DNA from: Serilophus lunatus
Taxonomy: Eukaryota; Chordata; Aves; Passeriformes; Eurylaimidae
Assembly: GCA_013399895.1 (NCBI GenBank)
Contig: VXBA01005469.1
Span: 25,610 to 89,609 of the forward strand
Length of the DNA stretch: 64,000 nucleotides
Direction of reading: 5' to 3'
Shown here: positions 35,201 to 50,200 of the stretch, one piece after another
Numbering within the stretch: the stretch's first letter is position 1
How the letters are laid out: every line of letters begins with the position of its first letter
Position numbers and translations under genes: made by a program
The notes under the pieces: generated by a model
The model's input: the letters and a program-made list of their open reading frames with translations, nothing else
The model's database searches: none
Told to the model about the DNA's origin: nothing

Positions 35201-38200
35201 GGGTTAAAGACCATCCACTCAGCCATTAATCTGAATCCAGCTTGAGAAAGCCAGTGGGGAAGTGACAGATGGCTTGGAGAGAAAAGACAGGAAACTTTGT
35301 CCTCCTCTATCTCTGGAGAAAATGAGTTTCCCCTCACTGTGAGGCCCCTGTACACTGCCTTGGCTTGGGAGCAGCAGAGGTCTGCAGATAACACAAGGGA
35401 GGTCTGGGAACTTTCTGCCTTCTGAAGGGTGAGGGACTTAGAGCAACTAAATCCCATACCTCAAAAAAAAGGAAATTACTATGATGGGATGGATGGAGTG
35501 GTGCACTGGCGACTGGAGGGGGAAAAAAATGTGCTTGGGAAGAAACTGGCTATTCCCATGCTGGGGCCCAGCTGTGGGAGTGCTAACCTCTGACAGATGA
35601 TGGTTTGCCAGCCCTGCAGGGCAGAGGTCACCATTGCATCCAGCCAAAGACAAGAGGGATGACAGGGAGGAGCCCCTTAGGCCCAGCTTAGAACATGCTG
35701 AAATCAGATGAGCAGCAGAAGGGAGCAGTTCAGTTTTAAAAGGGTACACACTCACTGAAGAGAGACACCAGTAAACACTTATTCTTCTAAACACCACTTA
35801 CAATTCTACAGGGGGCTCCCCTAAAATGTCAACCTCCTTTCATAAATACTCTGTCTTCCTAAGAGAGGTATTCCAGTGTTTTGCTTAGTTGGTGAATGGC
35901 AGCTTGTGAGGTAATGCTTGGCACAGTGGGCTTCAGTAAAATAAAGTTTCAGCATGATAGAGATAGGCACAGAGTCTGGAATGTCATTGGGAAGAGACAA
36001 GACAGGCGAGTACAGAGGCAGCTTTCTCTCAGACCCTTACAGAAGGAAAAACACAGAGGAAACCTTCTCCTTTGGTGGACAAGGTGCTTATGTCCTGCCA
36101 CTGCCTTCTACACTGCATAATCTGTTGTTTGCTTTCTCTTCCCACGGCTCAATATTAGCTACTTTATTATTCATTGCTTCTGTCTGCCCACAAAAGCAAG
36201 CCCCAACAGTGGATGCATTGCTGTCTGCTGCTGTTGGCGTAAGATGTGCACCCTGCCAAACTTTACAGTGTCTCAGTCAACAGCGTCTCGCTGTGCCCAG
36301 GTACGACTCCACCACGACACTCATCCACAAACAGGCAAAGCATGGAAGATACTGCCATAGCTTTCATTACATGGGGAAATGAATCCTTTGCAAAGATCCA
36401 GAATCAAGGTGGGTTCATGCTCCAACAGGCAGAGGTGGGTGCCTCACTGCCCGCTCCATTTCCTGCAGGTGGCTGCAGAGCTCCTTACCTCTTTCCCACT
36501 GATACTGGCTGCTTGCTCTTTGAATTTCCCTGCTAGCTGAGCCACTGAGGGTGATGCTGACTTGTCCACCTCTGAGTTGGTCTCTGCTGGCCTGTTCTGA
36601 CAAACCAGGAACAAAAAGTGATGAGCAAAGACTGGGAAAAGCAAGCCTGTTGTATGTGTTACAAAGTTCAGGAGTAAGCAGGGACTTAAAGCAAAGTTCC
36701 TCACATCTGGCATCAATCATCCAGCCTGAGAGCAAAAGGTTTGGGACAACAGTATCTAGCAGCATTTTCAAATATTCCAGAAAATAGCTAATTCATGCAG
36801 AGCCTTTCAGCTCTTGCTGACGAGCCTGCACTCAGTACTTTTCAATGGAAGAAAACTAGGTATTTCCAGCCAAGAGTCTGTTCTGCATTTTATCCTTGCA
36901 GTGAGCAGATGGAGCAGGGCACCAAAGTACATTCCCATACACCTCCTCAGCCCTCCCATACCTTTCTAACTGATCACCCTTCCTTTTCCAGTGCTTCTTC
37001 TATGAGAAGCCATTCTCAGTCCTTGCAGCAAACCAACACCTGCTTGGAGATGTGTCCCTGTGCTGTTGTGCTTTTTTGGCAGTGAAAGACTCAGGCAAGG
37101 GGGGAGCAGGAGGAAATACCTCTCAGAGAAGCTTCCCCTCCCCTGGGTCACCAACAGGCTGAGAAGTGGGAGGCTTGTGTTGGAGTGTGGATGGTGCAGC
37201 TCTTCCCGCAGCACACTGCCCTGGTGTCATCCCACATTCACCTTGTTTCCTCTGCTATGTGTGTATTGGGCAATGTGACTAGAAAGCCGTGAAATCGAAG
37301 GTGATGAAAGCAAACCTTTGTTCTTCATCTCTAGCATCTGATGCCAGGGAAAACCAAACCAGAGGAACTGAGAATAACTTACCAACAATCCTTGTTTTGT
37401 TAGAGGTAGAGGCTTTGGAACAAGAAACCGGGCTGTGAACCCTCAGTGAGAAACCCCACACCTCCACTCCCTGCCCACCACCAGCACCAGCACTACACTT
37501 CCCAGCCCACTGCCTCAATACTCAGTCAGAAAGTTTCCCCAAAGGCCATTGCTAGAGGAACACATTTCTGTTCCTCCAAGGGCTCCAGCAGAGCACTTCC
37601 CTCTCTCTGTGAACACAACCATTCCTTCAGCACCACTGGAGGTGGAAGGCCCTCCAGACACCCATCTGGCCCACGTATAGACAATTTCCTTTGGGTGGCC
37701 AAGCACACTGAGGTGGTTACATTAAGGATCATCTCAGCTTGGAGCAGTCTCTAGGCTGAAATGCCTGGTACAGACCAGTGTGGCTAAGACCTGTTTGCAT
37801 CATGGGAAAGGGCCTTTCCCTTTCTCAGAGAGCTGTAGATAAATGCTCCCAATAAATGCTATCTGCTTTTCCCCAGACCCACAGGCTCCTGTAGATGTCT
37901 GCCATTCCCTGTTTCCAGGATCTGACTACATCTGTACTGTTACACTTCCCATACACTGTGGGCTAGCTTTCCTGTATCCAGGAAAAGCTGCTTCCTCTCA
38001 GTGACATTAGGCACCTTTCCCTCATCTGTTCACCTTCCATTAGAGTCACTGCAGGCAGGGAAGTGGCAGATGAGGGGAATGGAAGAAACAATGAGGCAAA
38101 CGCATCAGCAGGGCAACCTGCTGCACACAACAGTTGATGGCCCGGTTAAGTGGGGAGGGAGAGCAGTTCCCAGCTGCAGACTGTCTCCTTGCCCTGGAGG

Positions 38201-41200
38201 GAGGGCACGATGGAAAGATGACAGAGCAAAGAAGGAACCTGGAGAAGGCAGGATGGATTGTGAGGCTTGGCTCACCATGCCAGCTCTCAGAATACTTGGG
38301 AATGGCAGAATGGGCACCTGAAGGGAGGACCCCGTTGAAACTGTGGAGCTGCATGTGCTCAGTGTCTGTGGTGGAAGGGTTGCCTCCCTCACAGGCCTTT
38401 TTTCTCCAAAGCTTCTTTCACAGCCCTTTGTCTCTACCCAGAAAAGACACTCTACTTCCTTTTGGCCTTGGCCTGTTTGACCTCTTGTTTTTGAGCTCTC
38501 TTGGTTTGATCAAAGCTGTGAGGCTCGAATGTCCCACGTGCTCCTCGTGTTGCTGGTGGCAGGCACTGACTGCAGGGCAGCTCTGGCCGTGGGGCTCCCT
38601 GGGCAGGCTGCAGGGAGCACTGAACATGCCATTCTCAGATTAGCACCAGTGGCCCAGGGGCGGTGTGCTCCCAGGACGGCCAGCTGCACACTCTCCAGTT
38701 ACGCTGCGCACTTTGCTACAGGGAAAGTCCTCTCTCAGATCCTTGCTGGCAATTACACTGCTGTCTTTTTCCCCCTCCCAGATGGTGTGGCAGGCTCTGC
38801 ATCTTCTACTTAAGGGAAAGCACTGAACTGGGTCACTTGGATGCAAAAGGTTCCCTTCCTTACGCTGCAAGGAGAACACCATGCCCTGGCCTTCCAGGAG
38901 CTGGGCTGTCAGTCTCCCTCTGCCCCTTCCCACCACTGTGAGTCCAGTGGGATGCCTCACTTTGTCACTCTCACCCCAGAGCATGTACCTGCCCTCAGCC
39001 TCTGCCACAGCCAAGACATGCATCTGCCCTCCCACCCAGGAGATCAGCCTTGGCTCCTCCTGCCCCCCGCTCTCAATGCAACCTCTCCCATTCCTGGTCA
39101 GGTTTCACACTTTGGTGACAATAACCCACCACTTTTTGGAATGATGATCAGGAGGAACCCTCCTTTTTTTTTTCAAAAATGGGGAAATCACTTGGGTGTG
39201 ATTTCTGTGGTTTTTTGCAGCTGATTTATGATTCTTTTCCTTTTCAGAAGAGAAGCATGGTCAGCCTGCACAGACTAAAACCAGTGAGCTAAGGTTAAAG
39301 GCTTAGTCCATCAGCAACTTGGTAACTGCTACTCCAAGGTCTTTTAGTGTGTCTACACAAAGTAAGTGTCTAAGTATTGCACATTCTGAAAAATGTCAGA
39401 CAGAGACATAAACAGGAACTGAATTGTCCCATCAGTGTAAACATGGCAACACTGTCTGCACAAGAGGAAGTGCAACTACCAAGTTCTCTCTAAGGGGTTT
39501 GTTTCACTTTCCTCTTCCAAATAAGTTTATAACATTGAGTAAATTCGAAAAGAGTTTTCAACACTGTCTTTCTTCATTTGTTTTTAAAATGAGTCTAGTC
39601 CTTTTTAGCAGCACTGGAGAAGAAAGTTCTGCCTTTTTGGTTTAGGTACAAATTCAAGCCTCCCACCAAACCTCTCCTTCCTTATGCCTTGGAGTCCTTG
39701 TCTCTGCTGTGAGAGCAAAGCTGCCCCCAGTGCCTGATTCTGCAGTGAAGGCAGAAGGGGGCTCTGCCTTGCACAGATCCCTGCTCCTCTCACAAGCTCA
39801 CAAGGAAACACCACTAGGTGCCCACAGAGATGCCCCACGCCATCCCTGCTGCCTCTTCCCAAGGCAGACAGGCTCTGTGGGCAGGGACACCTTGGAGCTG
39901 TGGCACAGTCAGCTCTGGCTAACACCATCACAGCTTCACTGGTGATTTCGTGTGCCAGAAGTAAGGCTGCCTGACGTGGGACTAGAAACACCTCACAAAG
40001 AGGACCCATCACTACAGCAGTGCCATCACTGGGCTTGGTGACATTTGCCAATCGTCCTGCTGCAGCCCAGGGCCCCACTGTGCACCTCAGGTGAGAGAAG
40101 ATGCATGTCAGAGGCCCACACAAAGGAGAGACCAAGGAGTTTCTCTGTGCACACTCTTTGGGTACTCACAAAGAGCTTTTCTCCAAGATGATGGATTTGA
40201 GCTACAAGTGTCACTACAGACAATGGGCTTCTTATGAAATCAAAATCACAGAGAATTTCCACTCCTGTGGAAAACTGGAAAGCCAGAAGTGGCTTTGGGT
40301 ATGAATTTGAAAGTCCTGCTGAGACTGGTGCACAGCTGGGTCCAATAGCCCTCGGGTGGCAGCTTTGGCCATGACCCACCCCACTGCAACTGAAAGCTCT
40401 CGTGACTCCATCCCATGGGATTGGTATCCCCTAAGTTTTGTTACTGCCCACGGTACTGGAAATGTGAGTCTGAAAGGGCCCCAGCAGGGGTCAGAAGCAG
40501 ATACTGAAGGATTTGTCTACCTGATTTCATTGATAAACGAGCAGTGTTCTACTAGATGTCACGCAGTGGAGCGTTTTGGCTTAAGCAGCACTTAAATACC
40601 AGCTAAACAACAGAAGAGATCTGTTCTTTCCAAGTCTCCTTCCCTCCCCTATGAATCCTCTGAGTCGCCTCCTTTTTTCAGGGAGGATATTTTGACCAGA
40701 CAAAGCACCTTTTATCTGACATGCAAGACCTCCACAGCACCTCCACCACCCTAGAGCATTCAGCAGCTATGAACTCACTGCTCGTTACCCCATTCCTGTT
40801 GCTCATCCTGTGCAACTGCCACCCCTACTGCTGTGGCAGTGGTGGCTCTGAGGCCACCACATCTCTCCTTTGTTCCAAAAGAGCCTCACAGGGATCATTT
40901 GCTGCAGCCTGTTCTCAGTCCAGCCCGTCATGCTGGCCGCCTTCCCACACTGCAGGATCTGTGAAGTTCCCCTGTGACTCTCGTGGACTTTCTTCGTTGC
41001 TACAATCTACCTCAGCAAAAGCAAACAGGGCAAAAGGGACGGCAAATAAAACGTGTCAGAGGCAGATATAATGAGGCATCTGGAACTCAGGGCTAATGTC
41101 TTCGTTACAGAAACAGGGTCCAGAAACAGTGACACTCAGCAGGCAGCTCTCAGCACCGCACCCCAAGAAGGCAGGTGTCAGGGTGCTAGAAGAAAACAAG

Positions 41201-44200
41201 AGATAGTACTTTTGGGTGCAGTTTCATCAGGTCTTGGTTTCAGCAGAGACCACATATGTTTCCAACTGTTCATTCTCCCTTGACCTTTGCTTTCCCCCTC
41301 CCCCTTGCACTAGTGTGAGTTTGTGGGGCTGTGCTGTAAACTGGATCACTGAAATGATCTGGGCTAAAAATACATCCCTTAACTCTTTACAAGATTATTT
41401 TTAACCCAGATCATTTCAGCAGTGGAGTTCACAGCACAGCCCAACAAGCTCCAGCACTGCTGGAGCAGGAGGGAATGCAGGGGTGGCAGGGGCAGCCTGC
41501 AGCACAGGGAGCAGGGCTGCCCTTCAGCAGCTCCAGCCACAGTCCGAGGAAATGACCTCCTTATGTGTTGTCCTATTCAGGGGGCTGATAAGACAGAAAA
41601 ATCCTCTTTTTGCTCGCTCGCTGGCAAAGGCTGTGCGGGTCTGTGGCACTGGCATTTTACCCTGCATTCTGCGGCTATCCACTGCAGCACCTGCAGCCTG
41701 TGAGCTCGGAGCACCTGCGAGCCAGCCCAGCGGATCACAAGAAGCTACAACCCCCCAGACACGGTGTGAGCCAGCTCCAGAAGCCCACCCCAAACTGCAG
41801 CAGCCACGCGAGCGGCTGGGAGCAGGTTCTCGCTGATGCACGGCAGGGGCAAAGCCCCACCCCTGCAGGACTGGCTCAGCTAAGGGAGGGATGGGGATGC
41901 AGTTGTGGGGAGGAAGCCACTGAAACCAACGTAAGCCATCATCACACCCTCTCCGGAGGCCACCAGGAAGAACTGGAAATCGATGCTGTAGCTTCCCCTG
42001 AAATTCAAGTGTCACCCTGACCAAGGCACCAGATCTCGTAAGGGAAAGGAGCCTCTTGAGCCCCCTCTTCCCTGCCTGGCCCAGCTTTCCGAAGGAGGAG
42101 GGCATGCTTTCTGCACAAAGCCCTCCCGGGCAGGACCGACACTCACCTCCTTGTTTTTCAGTCAGGCAGCTGCAGGATTTGAGGAGCCAGGCAGTCACAG
42201 ACCTTGTCTGCACGGGAAAGCTTATACCGAATGCACTGGGATAACTCTCAGCTTCCAGGGAGCAATAAGGCCTTAATCAGACAGAGGTGGCTGATGTTCT
42301 GCCTAAGTGACCTCATTTGCAATAGGCTTGGCTGGCAAGAGCCATTCTCAAAGCCTGACCCTGTTTGTGAGACAGGAAGCAGCATTTGGGGAGTGGTGTA
42401 TTAAGCTGCAGCACAGGGACCGGGGCTCCTCCCGGGGCTCCGCAGGGGTGAATGTCTCCTGCTCCCGCAGTGAGCTCTTGCCTCTCTGCTGAAAAGACTC
42501 TCCTGCAGGAATGGGGTTTGATGAAGTGGAGATGTTCTGCACGCCCACAGATAAGCAATGGAGAAGTGATAACAGTACCAGCTCCTCCCACCTATTTGGG
42601 GCGACCATCCCCATCGGCAAGTGCTAATCCCTTGTCCCGGACCCACCTTTTATTCGACTGCAGAGGCCAGCTGGAGGTAAAAGGACACTGGATATTCACT
42701 CACTGTAATTCCTGTCTATCGCAGAGGACATGAACTTGTACTCTGGAGAATGCACCATTAATGCATCTCAGTTATTCTGGCTCTTGCAATTTTAAGATAA
42801 GGTAAGATTAGATGTGCAGCTCATAAGGAACTCCCTTTATATGAACTAAAAAAGCTCAGGAATAGTTTTTAATTAGTGTTGGACCTAAGCTACTGATGGA
42901 AAAATCCCTCTAATAAGTAGTTTGTAGTTTCAGTCAAAGCCATCTCTCTGTATCTGACATTTAGATGGATCCTGGTTTGCACCCTCTTGCCAACAGAACC
43001 TGAACAGATTTGTTTATCTGTATCCATGTGAGTACATCAGTGGCATCAGGATCATACTGAAAGGGGAACATTGTTGGGACTGAGAAGGGAAAATTGGCAA
43101 GGGAGGTTTATAACACAGACTCTCCCAAAAGAGCAAAGAGAAAGGCTAAATGGTGGGAAAATACTCAAATCACAGAGTGAGGAACTGGGCAGCAAAAATC
43201 AGGAGATGCTGCTACCCACGATCTGAGCCTGCCCATTCTCCTTGTGATCCACAGAAGCATCGATGCAGGCTGAGGACAGATTGCCCAGGAAGTGGGTGGG
43301 CTCACACCAGCCTTGGCCCATTTTTTACATCCCTAGAAGGAAGTTTCACGATGCTTGCTCCAACTGGAGCTCAGCACCATGCTGAGCCTCTGGCTTCAGA
43401 AGCAACACATCCCAAGACATAAGCCCTGAATAAACAAAACTCTTCTTGCTACGCTGACCCCTCTTCATCCCAGTGAAGCATCCTGCTTCCCATCTCTCTC
43501 TTTACTCTTCTTCACAAATCATTCTCACTGGAGACCTTCCAGCTCTCTGTCTCAGGAGGGATTTGTGGGATTTATTTATTCACTTGGCATCTCATCCGGC
43601 AAGGAAGCTGCTCCTTGTCTCATTGTAGTAAATTTTAATTATTGGCAGAAGCCTCAGCTGGAAGTGGCTGCAGCTGTGGCTCTGTGACACCTCGTGCCAT
43701 CCCTGTGTCAGCATAGCTTGTAGCACCCTGGGAAGCGAGGCCAAGGCTCCTACCTGCATTTCCTACCATCTGCTGTAGAACAGGAGTGGCAATTACTGTG
43801 CTGTGCTGCACCAGAGCAAAAGCTGCTGTGTGAGCCACCTCTGCACCTTCCTCTGGCAGGGCTAGGTTAGCTCTGTGAACTTGGGGTGTCAGAGCTTTAT
43901 CACAGTTACTTTGCAGGGGAGGGCAAGACCAGAATCCCTTGCAGCCCTTTCAAGTGTATCCTAAACGCTAGAAAAGAAATAATATTTTCCTATTTCTATC
44001 TTTCTGTTGTGTTTTCTTTGATCGGCCTTTACTAGAAGATAAACACCCCCATTTCACATCCCAGATGAGAATTTTTTGAGCTTTAAGAACGGCAGCATGA
44101 ACAGAGGCCTCATCCTTTTCCTCCAAGCTGCCATCACACAGCTGGACAAAGAGGAGTAACTGGTCTCAAACCACCATGGGTCCCTCACTGCCAGGGTGTA

Positions 44201-47200
44201 GAACAGAAATGTAACGGAATGTTGAGCAAAGAAAGTAAGATTTCCATCTGAAAGATCCAGGGAGAATTCTGGGGCTGGTATCAGGACACACACTAGGTTA
44301 TGAAAGAGGATAAGGGTTTGTTGAGGTGTATAATGATGATCCCAGCGTGGCTGTTATTCGCCAGGACTGGCATTTTAAAGGTTATGCCAACAGGTTTCTA
44401 GTTTGACTTGCAACAAAAGGAGTTAATGTCTCGTGTGAGAGCATGCACAGCTATGCAGAACCATTGCACTTCCAAGATAAAGCTTTTTCTACATTCTCAA
44501 GCCTCAGCCAGTGCAGAGAAGGCCTCCACAGCTGGTTGATGTCACATGCAACAGATTCAATCTTCAAGCTTGCAGCTTCGGGGAAAGCAGCCCGTGGGAA
44601 TATATGGTGAATGCTGGAGTTTGGGCTCCAGATTTCTCCATACTCTGCAAAGTCAACCAGGACCTCAGATTAGGTGTGTGACCAGTTGAGCTCCTGGGCC
44701 CCAAAGACAGCTTTCAGGCTCCTCTGACTCACTCACACATGTCTTCTGTGCATATCTCCACACGGCTGTAGATTCTGGTTTCCTTCAGACAAGGGAGTGC
44801 TCATTAATTGAGAAGTGTCAAAAAAGCCAAAAAATACTGGACATGGAAGTTTTGGAGTCAGGCAGGAGGAGGTAAGAACTCTTGATGACACGTGCTACCT
44901 TCAAGGCAGCCAGTGCTGTTAGAGCCCAGCGATCTCTGGCAGCAGTTCTAGTCTTAATGAAAACAAGACCTCTCACAGCAGCCCTGACAGAGATTTGACT
45001 AGAACTCTCCAAATGCATGTCTCAGGAATACACATCAGGTCTCCTCTAAAATGCTTCCTTTTTGAAACATTTCCAGGGGAGCCAAGCTGCTTGCCCGAGT
45101 ATAAATCACTGTCAGTCTGGCTGTTGGAGTCTGCCACGAGAACAGCTCTGAGAAATACAACACACCTCCTGGGGGTGGCACCCAGGCCAATACCTACCCC
45201 TGCACAGATGGATGAAGATAGGGAGTGTGTGTCTGAGCTCAACTGCACGGCTATGGCACAGCCTCAACGAGGGCAATAAAGAGGAAGGAGCTCTGACTAC
45301 AGAACAGTGCAGCACAGTATGAGGAATGCTGACTATCCAAAGGAGAGTTGTATGTTTGTTTCTAGGAGGAAGGGCAGGAAAATCCCACTTTACATAAAAT
45401 ATGTAAAAATATGTCAAATTTCACTGTGTTTGGAAAGACTTTGCTTTAGGGCAACATTTTTCTCAAGACTTGCAGTGGTCTGGTCTTGATTTTCTCATTC
45501 TGAGAGTTCCCTTGTGAACTGCTGCCACCTTGGCTCTCAGGGTCAAACGCTGCCCAGGGGGTAACGTGGGGATATTACAGCTCAGCAGCTTTCAGCCAGA
45601 AGACAGCAAGCAGCTACCAAATACAGTGCAGTAATTTCAAAACTACAGGGACTCAGATCTACCAAATTTAGAGGCTCACCACAGCAAGATTTGGAAGTTG
45701 GTGGAGGTGGGAGATAAGCAGCCACAAACCGGTAAAGGGACAAATGTTTTTCAAAGGAAGGAGCACTGTGTTGAACTTGTCTGCTAGAGTGTAAATAAAT
45801 GGTTCACATACTCCCTACCTTGCCTACTAAAAGTAGAGGGAAAACTCCTGATGGTTTTCCATCACGGTTTGAGGTACCCATGCCTATGTGGAAAGTTAGC
45901 ACAGTGGTTGAAGCTGACTTCTCTCAAGAGAGCATTGCTGCCTGTTTGCTAAGAGTCTTCTCTAATACTCCTCTCCAGGTGACCTACGACACCTGACCGT
46001 GGAGTCAAACGGCTCCTGTGAGCGAGGAGGCACCCCAGCTGTGCTGGGCCATGGGGCCTGCTGCATGGTGGCTGCAGGGGGATGCTGTGGTGCCTCTGCC
46101 AGCAGAGCCAGGCAGCACCAGTGGCAGGAGATGGAGACAGAAGAGCAGCCAGTGCCAGACATCAGGCAAGGAGCTGTGTCCTTCTCAACAGAGTTACAGA
46201 AAACATCTGTAGACATCAGGAAATTAGAAGCGGTGAATAAACTACCTACCTTCTGTTTCAGAGAGTGACTACAATGAAAATAAAGTAAAATTATTATTAT
46301 TTTAGGCTCCTGTCTGAAAAGTCTCTCCCTTTGCTGTTGATGCTTTCCTGCTTGTAAAGTGGGTGTTCTGCTGATGTTACCTAGTGTTGTTCTTCATGAC
46401 GGATGGTATCAATGGCAGCTTCCTCCACATCTTTCAAAAGGCATCTCCTGTCAGCAGAGTAACTACATGAAGCCCCCATCTAACTTGATGAGGTGGGACT
46501 GCTGCTGCTGTCCTCACAGCCTCCTGGGCCCAAAGTGGAGCAAGCAGCCTCCCCCTTGCTTCCATGGAGTTTGTTAGTAACATGTCCTAACATCAACAGT
46601 CCGGGATGGAGAGGCCCTTATATAGCAAGGGTATGCCAGCCACCTCACACTGGTCCCTGGCTGCTGTTGGAAATTTCTGAGGCTGGATTTATGGCAAATT
46701 TTTCTTTCCTTTGTGCCATGGTATGTAGCTCTCAGGGGTGTGCAGCCTGTGCTTGCTAGGCTCTCTCTGGTGAGATTAGCAAAAGCAGCAAATATCACTG
46801 GGAAAGCTACAGGTGAGATCTTGAGTCACCCTTTTAGTAATGACAATAGCTGGCAACTGCCTAGTGCCTGCACGTTCCCAATGCTGCATGTGCTGATTCA
46901 TTTCAGCAGCAGCACCCCAAACCTTCACTGTTAGGAGTGTCTCCTGGCGAGGCAGTTTATGGGCTTGTGCATTTTACAGATATACATATACATATATATA
47001 TTTTTACATACACTGCTGCAAAGCCCACAGGTCCCAAGGGAAACCAGGATTTCAGCTGTCAGGAGACCACTCAGATCACCAGGCATGTGTGTGAGGTCCC
47101 CCCTGCCCCAGGAAGCCTTAAATTCTTTGCTACACTGGCGTGGTTTTAACAGGCAGGCTGGCAACCTGTCAACCCCAGATTAAAAGCCATCTCTTGCTAG

Positions 47201-50200
47201 GCAGAGCAGAGAGTTTGAAGCCCACACGCTCTGAGAACAGAAGGAGGCCCAAGGCATCCACTTCCTGAGCAAGTGTCTTATTGCACCTGGCAAAGGCTGC
47301 CAAGAGTGGTTTGATCAAGTACCATCATTACCAAAACAGGCAGTGAGCTGCAGCACCTGGCCCCTGCTGGGCACCGTGCCTGTGCAGGGGCAGCATGTGT
47401 GGAACCTCAGCCCATATGCCTTGGAGACATGGGCAGCTCTGGGCTCTGCTGGGCAGGATCACGTCTCTGGCTGCCCAGCCACGACCTGCTGCACGAGTGA
47501 GGAGGGGGCAGACCACCTGAAATGTAAATCAACATTTTATGTATATCCACAGTGGTTTGGGAGTCCTTGACCGAGGTGACTGCAGAAGCCTCCAGCAACA
47601 CACGGGTGCCATCGTTTCCTTTTCTGCAAGAAGTGCTTTTTGTCAGATGGCCAATCCTGTTTGCTTGTGTTCACCATGCTCAGAGAACTCCCATGGGGAG
47701 AAGAGTGGTGGGACAGGGGGAATGTAACAGAGAACCACGGACAGGTCAGGCAGAGTAAACCCAGGCTTGTGCAGAAGCGGCAGCTCAGACCCTGGGAAAA
47801 TTTTAATGTGGAGCAGGCGGGTGTCTAGTGAACTGCAGGAACCTACAGAGGCAGGCAGTGGTTGCAATGTTTCTGCCAGCCTTTCTGTTCTGCATTAGTC
47901 CTGCAGTTTATCTAGGACATGATGACTGGCCTCAGCTACTCCAAATGCAGGACAGAATTCTAGTCCAGGGCTTCACAAGCTCCACCTGGGACTCCATGGC
48001 AGACTGTGTCTCCAAAACACGTTCCTGACAACAGCTACACTGCCCTGCACAGCAGCCCAAGGAAACCTGCAGGAGGAGACTGAAGCCCCCCAGTCACAAT
48101 GGTGCACAGCTGCCCACGGTGGCATCGAGGTGGGGGCATCGAGGTGGGGGCACTGGCTGTGTGCTGTGTTCACACTGCAGGGACCACTGGCCCTGTCACA
48201 GCTCTGATGAGCGTGGGCCCCCAGCAGGCGCCCTGTGTGTCCGTGAGATGTGGCATCCAGAGTTTGTGTAGTGTACTTTGGGCTCAACAACTGAGATGAC
48301 CTGTTGTCTCAGGACTTCTTAAGCAAGTCCTAATGGAGTCTGGCATCCACAAAGGACTGATTCCTTCCTAGTGAACTACCCCTTTAATGGGATTTCAGTC
48401 TGATTTCTGAAGATTTTAAAGAATTTGATAATATCTAACATGATTATAAGGATGTCTTAAAGAAGCTCTGTGAATGAGGCAACAGATTTCCCATCTCAGC
48501 CACAGAGAACCCCTGTTTGTCCAGCTCACCCCTCCTGGCTGCAGCTGCACAGCTCTACTCAGTCATCACTGGTGTGCAGTGACTGGCACAGGCTCAGCAG
48601 GAGGAGTCACACTTGGGCTTCCCCAGGCCACTGAGTCAAAAACAAAAGAGGAAGGACAATCTCAAAGATTTTGAAAGCAGTAACAACAGAACAACTGAAA
48701 TGAGATTTAGTGCCGGAATATTCAAGAGGAAAGACTCAAAAGGCACTCAGAAGTGAATCCTGTTACCGTGAGAAGACAGGAGGTTTTGATGGGCGGGAGG
48801 AGGGTGAAAGGCTGTTGAGTACCAGTGAGGCATGAGGCTCTAGAGGGGGAGAAGCCGTGTGACTCTCAGTAAAAAGAGAACACGCTCATCAGGGCTCCTG
48901 GGGTTTTAAGATACAGGACAACATCTGCACGCAGGCAGCAAAGAGGAAAAAATAGGAGGACTAGGTAGAGAGGCAAAAATCTACATTGCCAGCCAGGCCA
49001 ATCTCCTAGAGACAAGGCAACCAGAGTGTCCAAGAGAACAGGGAAAGCCTCTAAGCCTCAGCCAGGAGTCCAACGAATGCAAGGAGGAAGGGCCTCCCCC
49101 TCCCTGTAAGAGGGCCCTGGGTCTGTGGCTGCCCCACTGGAGCCCAGCACAGCTGCTTGCAGGGGGCCAAGCAGCCAGCACGGCCATCAGCTCAGGCAGC
49201 AGGAAAAGGCTTCTGGATAAAGCTGGTATCTGGCGGGCTGCAGTCCTAGCCAGCCACACGAGTGGAAAATCAAAGAAAGGCAGAGGGGCTGTGCCCACAC
49301 AAGCAGCATGGCACCCCTTCTCTGGAGACACTCTTGGCAAGGGGAGTGCTCCTGGCACCTAACCCAGCACAGCCTCGAAGCTCACCCGTACCGGGCTTCA
49401 GGTCACACACACCAGACAGGGCTCTCCCTTCTGAGACTTTGGGGTGCACTAGTGTCTCCATTCAGGACTTTGCTGTGATGAGGGCATTTCTAGGGGAGGC
49501 TGAGGTATTTAATATGAAACGGCTTCGAGAAATAAAAAAGCCATACAGAAAGGTTCAAGAGCTGTGTGACTGCTGTAGGTGGAAGCGTACTTCAAACCAT
49601 CTAACTCCTACTACTCAGTGTTACTCTGCACTGCAAACTGGAGCTGAGCCACCTTAAGCATCAGGATACAAAAATCCAGCTGGTTCAACAAAGATCTCTG
49701 CAATTACAAAGTTTGACTACACTAGAAAATTAGACTAATATGCCTCCTCCCTTTATTGTGTCCTGGAAACTCAGTGTCCTGCTATTTCCTTTGAGTTAAT
49801 ATGTCTGTTTTAAAAACACTGGCTGTATTCTTCTGGAACAAACAGTTTAAAAACAAAATTGGAGGGGTTTTTTTGTTCTTCTGGTTTGGTTGGTTGGTTT
49901 TGGGGTTTTTTTGCTCATCATAATGAGTATTGGCCTTAAAAACCAGTGTTAAGGTTGCACAGCTCTTCCTTTGCTCCAAGTGAACACCAGTAACACGTCT
50001 GAAGTATTTTTCCACCAAGTTTACAATAACTCCAACTGTTTTCAGAGAAATAGTCGGTGCCTCTTAAATGTGAGTGCTGCCAATAAGCCAGAATCCTGCA
50101 GCAGATACACTAAGCATTCCTATGACTTGAGGTTATAAAAATTTGGATTGGGATGCTGAAAACAAGGCTGCTTACTCTGAAATGCCCTGTCAAACACAGC

